DNA of 64,000 nt, from NCBI RefSeq assembly GCF_021134715.1, contig NC_060018.1, positions 4,419,501 through 4,483,500 of the forward strand, read 5' to 3'. Shown here one piece after another: positions 40,701 to 51,389 of the stretch. Every line of letters starts with the position of its first letter. Positions within the stretch are counted from its first letter, which is position 1. Under the pieces are notes generated by a model. The model was not told where the DNA came from, ran no database searches, and worked only from the letters and a program-made list of their open reading frames with translations. Position numbers and translations under genes: made by a program. The DNA comes from Daphnia pulex. Its lineage: Eukaryota > Arthropoda > Branchiopoda > Diplostraca > Daphniidae.

Positions 40701-43700
40701 TTTTTTTTTTACGGGCGGCTATAATCGAGGATAAAAACTTATCGCTTGTATACATCTCCTATCGTTCTGGCGAGCAGGCAAGTAATCTAAGCTGCCTTCA
40801 TTCCAATCCGTCGACACGAAATATGGCATAGACGAACGGTGAATCATCGGAGAGTGAGTTGCATTCTATGCGCGGCCGCGTTTGTGTGCGTTCGCCAGCG
40901 TAATCTAGGCTACGCAGCTGAGTCCACACCTGACCAGGTACCTGCATATGCAGAGAAGCAGACTCACTCGCGGCCAGCGTCTCGCCACTCCCGCCTTTCA
41001 TGTCGACAGCTGGTCCTAGAAACGTATGGTCGTCATGTTCCTACTCTCTCCCCACTCTCACTACAGTCCCTTTCGCTCTCTCCTTCGTTCACCCTTTTTC
41101 ATTTTTTTCCAGACTCTCTGTTGATTCATTCGTTGTTTTTTTTTATCTGGCTAGCTGACACGCAGGTGCGATGTGAGAAGAGAACGTTCTTTAGCAACCC
41201 CTCGTCTGATTTCACGCCATTTTTTCATTCCCGTTTTTGAGTACATCTCTTTTCTATGCATCAACATTTTGTGACTAAAAACTATTTGCTCATACACAAC
41301 GTAGTACGTGTGAATGATGATCATCTTGTCCTCCACCAATACTAGCACCGGCGTTCGTCTCATGATTGCCCTGTGAAAAGGAAAAAGAAAATAATAATAA
41401 TAAAAATAGAAAATGGTCATTAAACAACAGTTCATTACGAATGCAGACCTCGTCAAAGAGTGAGCTATTACGAAATCCTTCCGTGTTTGTTGATTGGCAA
41501 AAGGTTTGTAGCCAGTAATAGAGAACAAAATTGAGACGAATGGGGGCACTGGGTTTTAAACCGATACATACCGGTTGTGTTATATTGCTTGACTTCCAAA
41601 GTATACATTCTGCTTTTAGGTTGTTATATTTGGGTTTTTCTCTTCATCTACTCTCTCTTTTTGTTGTTTTAATGAGCAAATTTATGTGCGAAGGCACACC
41701 GGGTTCCTACCGGTTCTGACCCCGTGGTTTTGACACGGGTAGAATAGCCAAGAAAAAAAAGGAGGCGGAAAAAAAAGAGCTAAGATATGTAGAACTAGAC
41801 TCACGGTTAGCAAACAACAGAGGCTAGCCTCTCATTAGAAAGAAGGAGGAACCAACCGGATTGGTCCGGTCCGTTTGACTAGAACAATCACTTGGCACTT
41901 GGCCTACGACATTTTTATATTCCTCAACAATATCAATATTAATGTTGCATAACTTTTCAATTTCCACCAACAACAAAAAAGAAAAGAAAATGGAAATAAT
42001 AAAATAAAAAAAGATGTTCAAAAAGGAAGGGCGGGTCGAATAACATTTGTCAACTAGAACGGAGGATATCTCCTGAGAATTTTACAAGGGTGGGGTCACC
42101 TGGTCAATAAAAACCCACCTTTCCTTTTATTATCCTGGCTTTTGTTATTTAAGCGTATTAAATTAATAACATTAAAGAAAAATTCTTTTTCACGGAATCA
42201 AGTTGAATTTCTTACTGAGCGGCAAATCTCGAAGTAAAATAGCGTAGGCAGGAAATGGATATTGACACGGGTACATAGAGGACGACAGGACGGAGGAGGT
42301 GAAGGATGGAGTGGGGGGAGGGGGAACTTCCTTCTATTTTCAAAATAAATTAAAAAAGAAAAAAAGAGGAGGAAATGCTATAACGTGCCGTTGAATACTG
42401 ATTGCACGTCAACCCAATATTCGATGATGTGGAGCGCGCTAGATTGTTTTCGACCCCGGAACTAGACGGACAATATTTGCTATGCTGACACGATGCATTT
42501 CTGTCTGACCATTAAAACTACCACCCTTTCACATTGCTATCTTCCTTATAAAGTCTATCTTAAAAAAAAAGATTTAAAGAAAAATACACAAAAGAGAAAT
42601 GAAGGGGAAAAACGAAATTATTCAGCAAGATACTGAAAACCAACCGGATGAAACCGTCAACCGCGCTTGGTCTCGGCAGATACTACAACGTTTTTTTTTC
42701 TTTCTGTCTTATCTGAGCGGAATTGGAATGCGTTCGGTAACCGCAAACCGTTTTCAATTTCCAGATATTTAAAGATAGCAAAACAAACATAGAAATAGTG
42801 TCTAGCCGAAAATCGACAAAATTCTCCCTGAAATGATAACGAGGACTTACTTTACTTGGTGGGAGTTGCCGAGGAATGGAAAGGACTTCAGAGCCAGGAC
42901 CGAACTCAACTCCCTCTCGTTGAAAAGTGTAGCGACTTGAGCGTCGACCAACACGGATAAGTCACCGTAGCTCGTCAACTTTCGACCGTCATCTAGCTCC
43001 TCCCACCCGAGCTTTGCAAGCCAAAGTGCCCGAACAAGTTGGACCAATGGCCACCGCGCACGGTATTAAGGACGCCATGCTGCCAGCCTTTCTTCCCTGT
43101 TTGAAATGCCGGGCCCGACTTGTTCTTCGCTTGCCTGAACGCCGAAGACTGTTGGAAATTCGACCTGAGCACTCGCTTTTTAAACACTCCATGCGACCCC
43201 CTCCCAATTAAGCGAAGAAAAAAAGAAACAAACACACGGGACGATCATCAGGGCAGATCATCATATCTTGCGCTTCATTAAAAGCCGCGTTGCCGCAGAG
43301 GGTCTATTGGCCGGTGAAGTTTTGACTGGCATTCACCTGTTTCAACTGGAAAGCACTTCCTCTCAACCTCAATGACTCGTGAAAAATAAATCCCGGCCCT
43401 TATTAGCGACCTTTCTTATTATTATCAACCGAAATCCACCTTACCGAAAATGAATTGAAATTCGAAGGGGTGCAACACGAAACGAACAGAATAGTTAAGA
43501 CTTTCGGTGAGTCCCATTAAATTGAACGACGAGCTACTGTAGGAACTACCCCTGTCGTTGTCCAACAATAACTACGCGAATCAGTTTTCAGTTACAATCT
43601 GGATTGATAAAAATAGAAAAGTTATGAACGTACGAGAGTAAAGTAACTTGGACTTGGAGGAAAACGCTGACAGTCTTTTCCGGTTTTCAAACGCTATTGT

Positions 43701-46683
43701 CGTTGTACGGACAAGCCTTTTACATTGTTTAGCAACCTTCTTCCTTTTAGGACCACCGTGCGGATCTCAGAACAGCTATCCGTCAACAGATTACAAACGA
43801 GGGTCTACCCCCATGTCTTATCTGAAAAAAAAAAACTTACAGTTAAATTTGTCATTCTGATTTTCTCGTGAATTCGGTTGAAGTTGAGACGTAATGTCCG
43901 GAATCGTAGACGACCCCGAATGACCTGTACCAAGGTTGGTAGGGAAGGGAAAGCTCTAAAGGTGAATAGCCCTGTTGTACCAATAACAAGCGGCACATTT
44001 CGTGTTCCACCGTCCGCGTATGTGTCCCTTTTCTTTCTTCTATATCGTTCGACGGAAACGGATATTGTCACGCTCGCGATTGTCCTTTTCTTTCTCCCAT
44101 ATACAGTCTTTCCTTTTTCTCTCTCTCTCTCTCTCTGTCTTCCTTTTGGCTGGCATATCTGGCCTCCACCCTCTGTTCTCCATTTAAGGATCGTTTGTGT
44201 AACATAGGGCGAGGGAGGAAACATTACCGGCACTCTCCCCTACATCTATTGATTCAGAGAATAACACCTGACCCAACCGAACACAGTTGAAGCATAATCA
44301 TATTACCCGTTTAACAGTTGGGGAGAAAAAAAAACCTCCTCTCTCCCCTCCTCCATGCCACACGTACCACACTGTTGATACTTTCCGTCTGGCGGATATA
44401 TGCCCACTTGTGTGAGAGAACGATAGCGGGTAAAACACACACACACTCGGTATAGATTTGCATGACAAAACGTCCGTGTAATGGCTGCTACATCCGCCCT
44501 CCCGGCCTTTTCTCTTAGAACAAGAGATGAGGGCGCCATCATTTCAAACTGGGAGGAACGACAAACTTATTGGCCTATCTGCAGACCGTTTCTGTTTATG
44601 AATGATGGCCAGGTGCGAACAACAGATGTTTGACAAAAAAAGAACAGAAAAAAAAACTGAAAAAAAGAACAGTGAGGCTGATATCACTTGTTTCCAAGAT
44701 TGTGACTCAATTTCTAATATTACACCCAAAATTAACTGGAAAAGAAAACTTTACGAGACTAAAATTGAGACGGGATTGTTAGTTCAGCTCCGTGATTTGA
44801 TCCATTCCCCCTGCTATTCGACAACATTCACGAATGGCGTTCGGTTTGTTGATGCGACGCGCATCAGAGTTTGTCGACGCACAAATAGCCTGCGGAAAGA
44901 AAGCGATACAAAAGAATCCTGTTGGAACTGTACCTTTATTTGTCTTTTCTTTTTCTCTCTCTCTCTCTGTCTGATATTCCAAACATGTTTTTTCAAAGGC
45001 CATTTCCTGGACGACAAGAATCACATTTCATCCCGTTTGCTCATTATTTGTTTTATTCTTTAGTTTTCCTCTTCGTCTACCTCCCCCTTTTTAAAAACTT
45101 TTTTCCGTCCTCGGACTCGCATAGTCGTAAAAAATTTGATCTACACAAGATTCGGTTGTCAGCTATGTTAGATTTGTTGTTTTTTTTTTTGGAAAGCCGA
45201 CTTTTAAAACAGTAAGAAAGCTAAATTAATCATAACAATAGGTAGTTGAGCAGCCTGATCAGGTAAGCGATTAGCCACGTACGTGGTCAGATTGGCCAAT
45301 AAGAACACCTGATTTTCAGAAATTCAAGAAGAAATTTAGGGGGAAAGACGGAGCATGTGTGGGATAACTTCCATTTTTTCCGCTTCCGATTTCAGTTTTC
45401 TCTACCATAAATCCTTCAAGAGGTTAAAGGTGATTTTCGTATGATCGGCACCGGATGATGGACTCATTAGAGTCCTAGTAAAGTCTGGCGCAGTAGTTTT
45501 TACGGTTGGTAGCAACTAGTAAGGGGAAGGGACGACGGTGGGGCTACGTTCGATGAAATAAGCCATCCGTATGCGATACGTATAGTCGTGAAGAGACCAA
45601 AGGAAGCAGTAACGAGCGACAGATAACGAGGAGAATTAATGAAGCAGCGGCTTGTGGCAGCGCGGAGACCAGGTAGAATAATCCTGTGCAGTGTGCACCC
45701 CACTTTCTCTTCCCTACTTATTCCCCTCGCCCACTTCTGACTTCTCCCCTTGCTGTCACAGAAAGGTCAACAGCATCACGTATGAAAGACCAAGTAAGCA
45801 ATCGGAGTATATGACCAACTGTTGGCCTAGCTTATCGTTCCAAGATAACAAAACGGAGAGCACAAGGCCCCCCCCCCCCCTTATTAAAAAATATTAAAAT
45901 ACGCTCCCTTCTACGAGTGAGTATGTGCGTCGCGCTATATCAATGGCTTGAGCAAACAACCCCACCTTGCCCACTACAGCCTGCTTAAACTGATAAGGCA
46001 TATCACACAGTTTATCAGAGTAATTAAGCTCAATGTGACACTGTAACCGACTCACTGAAATCAGTGGTTAAAGATAATTGGATAAAGTTTCTTATTTTCT
46101 AGGACGGCATAGAATTAAAAAATTGCTGTTTTTCCCAAATAGATGTTGATGTAAGGTTTTACCTTGGAAGAGCTGAGTAAGTTGCGGTATTGTCTTGAAA
46201 GTGTTGAGAGCTGTGATTCAAGTTCACGATTGATCACGATCAAGTCTTCATTCTGTAAATAATATAATTTATAATAAAGTTATTTAAAGTTATTAATTTT
46301 ATAATAATATTATCAGTTCTTACCTGTTTTTTAAATTGTAAAATATCTTCTGTAGCACCAGCAACTTCCTCTACATGTTCTGGACTTTCTTGATCATCAT
46401 CACCTGTATAGTTAAAAATAACAAGGTTATTGAGTTTTCATTTTACTGAATTTAGAATTTACACCACATATAATTACGCAATCTTACAGAATGACATTTT
46501 GAAATGAGCTGTTGAAACAAAAATAAACCACGTATCGCCTGATGACGTGTCATGTGTTTGTTTGTGAATTTTTTACATATAACACCTACCTTGAACGCTT
46601 TCTGCTACTTCATTAAGAACTTGAGCTGTGAAAGAGGAAATTTTGCCTTGTAAATTACTCAATCCTCCTCCAAACCAGGACAT
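34768..46683 (-). CDS. TRIP11: GMAP-210/TRIP11-like golgin
   Basis: A long coiled-coil tether of cis-Golgi membranes. Exons in gene order: 46683-46590, 46403-46324, 46252-46163, 40125-40050, 39984-39905, 39432-39253, 39180-37381, 37317-36744, 35455-35374, 35313-35082, 35022-34945, 34878-34768; about 1158 residues. The start MSWFGGGLSNLQGKISSFT resembles the amphipathic lipid-packing N-terminus of GMAP-210. A glutamate/glutamine-rich coiled coil spans about residues 60-990, with a single 600-codon exon. A GRAB domain starts near residue 1018 (SLVKNLLMGYFSAPSAKNR, then ILRIIATVMDFSNEER); it binds ARF1 in known family members. Least certain is the junction between 36744 and 35455. Other acceptors (35501) and a 39-base candidate exon (36578-36616) exist there. 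Shorter than human GMAP-210 (about 1,980 residues). Confidence 0.85.
35456..36743. other. GMAP-210 intron with uncertain splicing
   Basis: A minus-strand 39-base segment (36616-36578) has both an acceptor and a GTAATT donor. Its open frame does not match the phase of the preceding exon; used after that exon it would bring in a stop. An alternative start for the next exon at 35501 is in phase 0. The rest looks non-coding. Confidence 0.45.
39433..39904. other. GMAP-210 intron
   Basis: A 472-bp intron between frame-consistent exons. Nothing else recognised. Confidence 0.6.
40126..46162. other. 6-kb GMAP-210 intron with candidate alternative first exons
   Basis: By far the longest intron in the gene. 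It holds G+C-richer patches at about 40840-41060 and 42850-43200. Each ends, on the minus strand, at a strong donor (GTGAGT near 40970, GTAAGT near 42850), as expected for alternative promoters with untranslated first exons. CT/GA tracts, a C homopolymer near 45869, and two palindromes (45253-45262 and 45275-45286) are also present. No coding exon in frame with the neighbours was found. Confidence 0.4.
45253..45286. repeat. two adjacent perfect palindromes
   Basis: CCTGATCAGG at 45253-45262 and CCACGTACGTGG at 45275-45286, both exact self-complements, 12 bp apart within the long GMAP-210 intron. Confidence 0.7.
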
Positions 46684-46931
46684 TTTCTATTAAAAGAGTT
46701 TTCACAAATATTATTCAACTATTTACAAAAAACGTCGTCTGCCAGAGGCCACCTATTGGCAGAATTTATAATGTTTAGTTCGTCACTGCCTAAAAATCGG
46801 CCATATTGGTGTTCTCTCTCCATCAATCGGCAGCACATCGGTAAGTAGCCGTGTTTTACATTGAAACTGTTTTAAATACTGAAATTAGTCTTGTTTTGTA
46901 TAAATATCTGTAGATACATCAACCTAACAAA
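46684..46931. promoter_or_regulatory. shared divergent promoter of GMAP-210 and the small membrane gene
   Basis: Only 248 bp separate the two start codons. GCCACCTATTGGCAG lies at about 46748. The plus-strand gene has a 5' untranslated intron: donor GTAAGT at 46841, acceptor CTGTAG just before ATACATCAACC. Transcription of both genes must start in the first 160 bp or so. Confidence 0.6.
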
Positions 46932-47221
46932 ATGTCTGGACGTATGATGAAATATCCTTACACTTTAACGGCCAAAATTGGCATGTTCCCGTTTAAACAT
47001 CATATGAGCAAGAGCTGGATCTACAAATACTACGCTGTTGGAGTTCTTACAACCTTTCCAATCTTTGTGTGGTTGAATGGCAAAAGTATTCTTGAAATTT
47101 TTGTAATTTTTTTTTGCATTTTTATTCATCTTGGTTTCTATTTTCAGTTAACTCACCTGGAAATATCAAGAAGTACGAGGATCAGATGGCCAAGGAAGCT
47201 GCTTTGCTTCATGAACACTAG
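46932..47221 (+). CDS. small single-pass membrane protein, unrecognised
   Basis: Two coding exons, 46932-47085 and 47148-47221, encode 75 residues. The protein has a basic N-terminus (KYPYTLTAKIGMFPFKHH), one hydrophobic span at about residues 34-50 (YYAVGVLTTFPIFVWL) and a charged tail ending in LLHEH. The composition resembles small subunits or assembly proteins of the mitochondrial inner membrane, but I cannot name it. The TAG stop lies inside the 5-bp target duplication of the retrotransposon that begins at the next base, so the protein is intact but its 3' untranslated region is displaced 4.17 kb to 51390 onwards. Confidence 0.8.
47217..47221. repeat. target-site duplication, left copy (ACTAG)
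   Basis: ACTAG directly before the 5' LTR and again at 51390-51394 directly after the 3' LTR. Five bases is usual for BEL/Pao and common for other LTR elements. The copy contains the stop codon of the host gene. Confidence 0.9.
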
Positions 47222-47508
47222 TGTTGGGAATTTATTGCATCCCAACAGTGATCGACATTATTGCTACTGTTAATTCTGTGTAATTTGTAGGGACCTCAAC
47301 AGAGGGCCCCGATTTTACCCTCTCTTCCCATTCAATCTATTGTTCCCTACCCTACTCAACCCTAAACCAACTATTGAAATACCAAAATGCTGTATTATAC
47401 GGCAGTGTGAAATATAAGGACGAACTAGCAACAACAAAGGTGTCATCTCTTATCTCAATCTTGGAAGTTGAACGGTCGACACCGCCAACAAGAGTTCCAT
47501 TTCCAACA
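47222..47508 (+). repeat. 5' LTR (287 bp)
   Basis: Begins TGTTGGGAAT and ends TTTCCAACA, with short inverted ends (TGTTGG/CCAACA). Identical on inspection to 51103-51389. I saw no AATAAA inside it. Confidence 0.95.
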
Positions 47509-47525
47509 TGGTCCTTCGAACCGGA
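47509..47525 (+). other. candidate tRNA primer-binding site
   Basis: TGGTCCTTCGAACCGGA starts at the first base after the LTR. TGG is complementary to the CCA end of a tRNA, and TTCGAACC resembles a T-arm complement. The matching tRNA was not identified. Confidence 0.55.
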
Positions 47526-47909
47526 GTTTTCTCCAACCAGTGTTAAGTTAGTTTCGCTCTATCACACTCAAATCTTTCTCTCGTTATCTCCTTTTGCTTA
47601 ATCATTGCCGCCATTTATCAAAGAAAATTGTGTTTAATTATGGCAGGTCAGTCATTTATTAGAATCTTTTTCTCTCTCTCTGAGTTTAACTTGTTCTCAG
47701 GGGTCTAGTAAGCAAATAGATCCCTCTAAACAGTAAATTATTTTTCTTCTCTCTCTTGAATTAAAGCTAAAATATTTCCTCAAAGTTTCTTAAAATTAAA
47801 ATAGGATTCCTAAATCATTTTTGAAGGGGGATTTCTTTTTTTGTCACGTAAATTATCATCGCCTAAGTTGATTATTCTCTCTTCCCTTTCAACAAATTTT
47901 TTTTTTTTT

Positions 47910-48495
47910 GGGGGGATATTGCTTTCCAATATCTAAGATTGGGCAAACTTGGGAACTTCCCTACCTCTTTAACGTGTTCACCTCGTGTGAGCCTTAGGTT
48001 AAATTCCCTCTCTATCTCTTGATACGCCTCCCGGCATTGTAAAAACGAATCTCAGCTGATTGGGTTCACTGCCCGTTCTTTAAAAATGGGATAACGCGGG
48101 AATCTCTTTCCTTTCAAGAATTTTTTTTTGGGGGGGCTTGCTTCCCTACCTCTTAGATTGGGAAAACGCGGGAACTTCTCTAACCCTTCAATGAGTTCGC
48201 CTCGTGTGAGCCCCAGGGTGAAAAGACTTAAATAAATTATCGCTCTCTTTGCTATGGCCTTAGACCATTTCCCGAAAACAAATCTCTCTCATTTTTTGAA
48301 TTAATTTGCATTGTTTGTTATTCAATCATTTGGGTAAATCTCTCTCTGTCTCAGAAGGCACAACGATCTCTCTAAATACGACAGAAAAATATTCTCTTTT
48401 TTGGGGGGCTAGGCCGGTTTCCCCTTTAAACTGGAAAAAACGCGGGAAAATTCTCTACCCTTTCAACGCGTTCGCCTCGTGTGCGCCTTAGGGTG
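47910..48495 (+). repeat. degenerate tandem repeats in element leader
   Basis: Three diverged units at about 47910-48000, 48130-48220 and 48403-48495. Each starts with a G run after T's and contains a CGCGGGAA- or TTGGGAA-like core. The first two share TTCxCCTCGTGTGAGCC and the third has TTCGCCTCGTGTGCGCC. A partial unit lies near 48088-48120. They are untranslated and could be packaging or regulatory sequence. Confidence 0.6.
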
Positions 48496-48975
48496 ATTAA
48501 AACTTGAATTTTTTTTCTCTCTCTCTATTTACAAAGGCCTTCCGCCATTTCGAAACAAATCTCGCGCTCTTACGCTCTTGCATTTTTTGTTTGCTTAAAG
48601 GGAAATCTTTCTCTTTTTCTGAGAAGGCACAAAGCGCCCTCTGAGCACAAAATTGGGAATTAGAAACCGCCGTCTTGCGGCAAAAACTCTTTAAATTCTC
48701 TTTCCTAAAAATTGTTATTATGCCGTTTGTGGGATTGTAAGGAGCTAGAAAATTACCCTAGCTCCAAAATCATTCAGTTTTTGCAGATATCTTCACATAA
48801 AGGAATTCAAAGAAAGTGGAAAAGACAGCAGAATTTAATTCGGCACCACGAATCTCCGAAGACCGAGCAGAACAACAAACAAAAAGGCTAATCAACTTAA
48901 TCAAAACATTAATTTAAACTAATTATCTTCTTTTCGTACTCTCAGCAGCTCCTTAGGAGCCACCTCCAACTCACA

Positions 48976-50967
48976 ATGGCTCCAAATTACGCAAGAACTT
49001 TAATTAAAAAGCATATCACCCGTATCATTAACCTCGTCGAAACGTACAAATCAACAGAAATGACGTTGGAAGCGTTTATCGAAGTCGAAAAATTAGAAAA
49101 AAAGCTAGATGGATTCTACAAAACTTATGAGATATTCTCAAAAAGGGTCCAGGCTGAAATGTACAAAGAAGGCGAAGACCAAGAAGAGATCAATGCAGAC
49201 ATCGACACCATGTACCAAACAATGGACGATGTTATTGTCGCCAAAATTCACATCTTAAAGAAAAAACGAAGAGAATGGTTAGACAAACTCGAAAAGGAAG
49301 CAGATGACGAAGAATGGGAGAAGGACAGAGAAAGAATGCTCCAAATTCTCCAACATCAGGCAGCAACCCAGGCAGCAAACCAGGCAGCAACCCAAGCACA
49401 ACTCAATCGGGACATAATCAGTCAGGTGATCGCAGCCATCTCAACAGCCTTTTCAGTGCCCGTCGCTCCAGGAGATGTCAACTTATCACCAACAGCTTCT
49501 CAGGAGCCAGCTTCTCAAACAAATCCAGTAATAGAGTCAATTCTCAAAACCCTCTCAACATCTCAATTTGCAGCAGTATTAGTGCCAAACCCAACTCCAC
49601 TAGAAGTGTCGTCGCTTACGACAACAAGCTGTAGTTTTCAAAACACCCCTTCATACCAGTCAAAAGAAAATATCCAGACGGAAGAAAAAGAGACTGGAAC
49701 GGCCAGTCTCCCTCACCCACCGAAAAAAGGAGACTCACTCTCGGATTCTCCGGATGGGCCAGACGGATATCCCGACAAAAAAAGGTTTGAAAGGAACGAA
49801 ATAAAAGAAAATAATTCCTTTGTTTCAAAGTTAGAAAACTCAGCAAATCTGGAAGGAGCAGAAAAAATCCCATCATCGAACGCGAAAAGTTGCTACAGCG
49901 ACCAAAACGTCAAATCAGCCCAGTCAAAAGAAGTCCCGATGGAAAAGGAGCCTGGAACAGCCAGTCTCCAACAACGACCAAAAAAAGGGCTATCAATCTC
50001 AGATATTCCGGTCAAATCCAGTGGAAACAAAGACGAAAAAAGGTTTGAAGACGAGCTGAAAGCAACTAACCTCAAATTTGCAAACTTAGATGGTGTAGAT
50101 GCAGTGGAGTCCAAAAATCTCTTGAGCTCCTCTAGCAACGAAAAAACTGCTTGCACACTCATTATTCAAGAAGCTCCAGCTACTCCGGCAGAAGCTCCTC
50201 GTCCTCTCATTATTCTAGAAGCTCCAGCTACTCCGGCAGAAGCTCCTGGTACTCTCAATCTTCAAAAAGCTCCAGCCAATCCGGCAGAAGCTCCTCACTC
50301 TCTTAGTCATCAAGAAACTCCTACTTATCAAGCAGAAGTTCCTGACACATTCAATTGTCTAAAAACTAAAGATTCAATTATTAGGATTCCGCCAGCCGGC
50401 TCCAAAGAAAAGGATATTCCTACCTTTCTTTTTTTCCCCTCGGGAAGGCCAGCTGCATCGCTGGAAACACTTAACTCTTTTCCGAGTCAACTTAAACAAA
50501 CCAACTTCTCTTCTTCTGGAAATTTATCATCGTCGCCAGAAATCCAGGAAGCTTCGAAAGAAAATCCTCAAGAAGCCGCTGCATTTGTCAATTCAACAAA
50601 CGTAGAAAGCAACCAAGAAATCATTCCGAAGTTCAGATCGCCGTGCAGTCAAGCAGCAATTCTTCCGGAATTGGCCAATCAACAAAACTCAATGAAACGG
50701 AAGCGCTTGGAGCCAGTAAAACCAGCTCCTAAACGCATCTCAAGGTTACCAAGTATAGAAGAACATCTCATCAACCAGTTGCTGTTCTCTTATTCGTTAA
50801 CCCAGGTACCAAACAAAATCGTTTCACATCTACTAAAAAATATTCTTGTGTTAAAGGACATTGAAGAAGATTCCAACACACACCAATCGGTATGGGATCC
50901 TGGTGGCAAACTTCCAAAGAGTCAGCCAACTCTCAATCGGAATCAAATGGAATGGACAATTAACTGA
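48976..50967 (+). CDS. gag-like protein of LTR element
   Basis: One uninterrupted frame of 663 residues. Residues 1-130 are charged and helical (ARTLIKKHITRIINLVETYK, then a lysine/glutamate-rich coiled coil), like the N-terminal gag domain (DUF1759 type) of BEL/Pao elements. An alanine/glutamine stretch (ATQAANQAATQA) follows. Next come a low-complexity region with two related segments around KEPGTASL/KETGTASL, about four copies of an APATPAEAP-type unit at 50170-50340, and a basic segment (MKRKRLEPVKPAPKR). No CCHC knuckle, protease or polymerase motif is present. The ATG at 48976 is the first in frame after a long leader. An intact frame this long suggests recent selection or recent insertion. 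Confidence 0.8.
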   Translation: MAPNYARTLIKKHITRIINLVETYKSTEMTLEAFIEVEKLEKKLDGFYKTYEIFSKRVQAEMYKEGEDQEEINADIDTMYQTMDDVIVAKIHILKKKRREWLDKLEKEADDEEWEKDRERMLQILQHQAATQAANQAATQAQLNRDIISQVIAAISTAFSVPVAPGDVNLSPTASQEPASQTNPVIESILKTLSTSQFAAVLVPNPTPLEVSSLTTTSCSFQNTPSYQSKENIQTEEKETGTASLPHPPKKGDSLSDSPDGPDGYPDKKRFERNEIKENNSFVSKLENSANLEGAEKIPSSNAKSCYSDQNVKSAQSKEVPMEKEPGTASLQQRPKKGLSISDIPVKSSGNKDEKRFEDELKATNLKFANLDGVDAVESKNLLSSSSNEKTACTLIIQEAPATPAEAPRPLIILEAPATPAEAPGTLNLQKAPANPAEAPHSLSHQETPTYQAEVPDTFNCLKTKDSIIRIPPAGSKEKDIPTFLFFPSGRPAASLETLNSFPSQLKQTNFSSSGNLSSSPEIQEASKENPQEAAAFVNSTNVESNQEIIPKFRSPCSQAAILPELANQQNSMKRKRLEPVKPAPKRISRLPSIEEHLINQLLFSYSLTQVPNKIVSHLLKNILVLKDIEEDSNTHQSVWDPGGKLPKSQPTLNRNQMEWTIN

Positions 50968-51091
50968 ATCCGTAGCCAGTCAACGAAACAGCTCCTCTTA
51001 ATCCAGGCCATCCATCTTCAACCGCATTTTCAGATCTCCAATCCAACGGATATCAAGTCGATCAGGATGTCGAGCCAATTGAACGGGCTCT

Positions 51092-51102
51092 ACTGGGGAG
51101 TG
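51092..51102 (+). other. polypurine tract
   Basis: ACTGGGGAGTG directly abuts the 3' LTR, where plus-strand priming is expected. It is short and contains two T's. Confidence 0.6.
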
Positions 51103-51389
51103 TGTTGGGAATTTATTGCATCCCAACAGTGATCGACATTATTGCTACTGTTAATTCTGTGTAATTTGTAGGGACCTCAACAGAGGGCCCCGATTTTACC
51201 CTCTCTTCCCATTCAATCTATTGTTCCCTACCCTACTCAACCCTAAACCAACTATTGAAATACCAAAATGCTGTATTATACGGCAGTGTGAAATATAAGG
51301 ACGAACTAGCAACAACAAAGGTGTCATCTCTTATCTCAATCTTGGAAGTTGAACGGTCGACACCGCCAACAAGAGTTCCATTTCCAACA
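51103..51389 (+). repeat. 3' LTR (287 bp)
   Basis: Same sequence as the 5' LTR on inspection. Followed by ACTAG and then the original 3' untranslated region of the small membrane gene. Confidence 0.95.

Larger units (their letters stand above)
47222..51389 (+). mobile_element. LTR retrotransposon, probably BEL/Pao-like, gag only
   Basis: A complete element of 4,168 bp. It has 287-bp LTRs beginning TG and ending CA, a TGG-starting primer-binding site at 47509, a long leader, one 663-codon gag-like frame (48976-50967), a purine-rich tract next to the 3' LTR, and ACTAG duplications at both ends. The two LTRs appear identical on reading, so insertion is recent. No protease, reverse transcriptase, RNase H or integrase was seen, so it must be non-autonomous if mobile. 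Assignment to BEL/Pao rests on the gag N-terminus and primer site and is inference. Confidence 0.92.
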
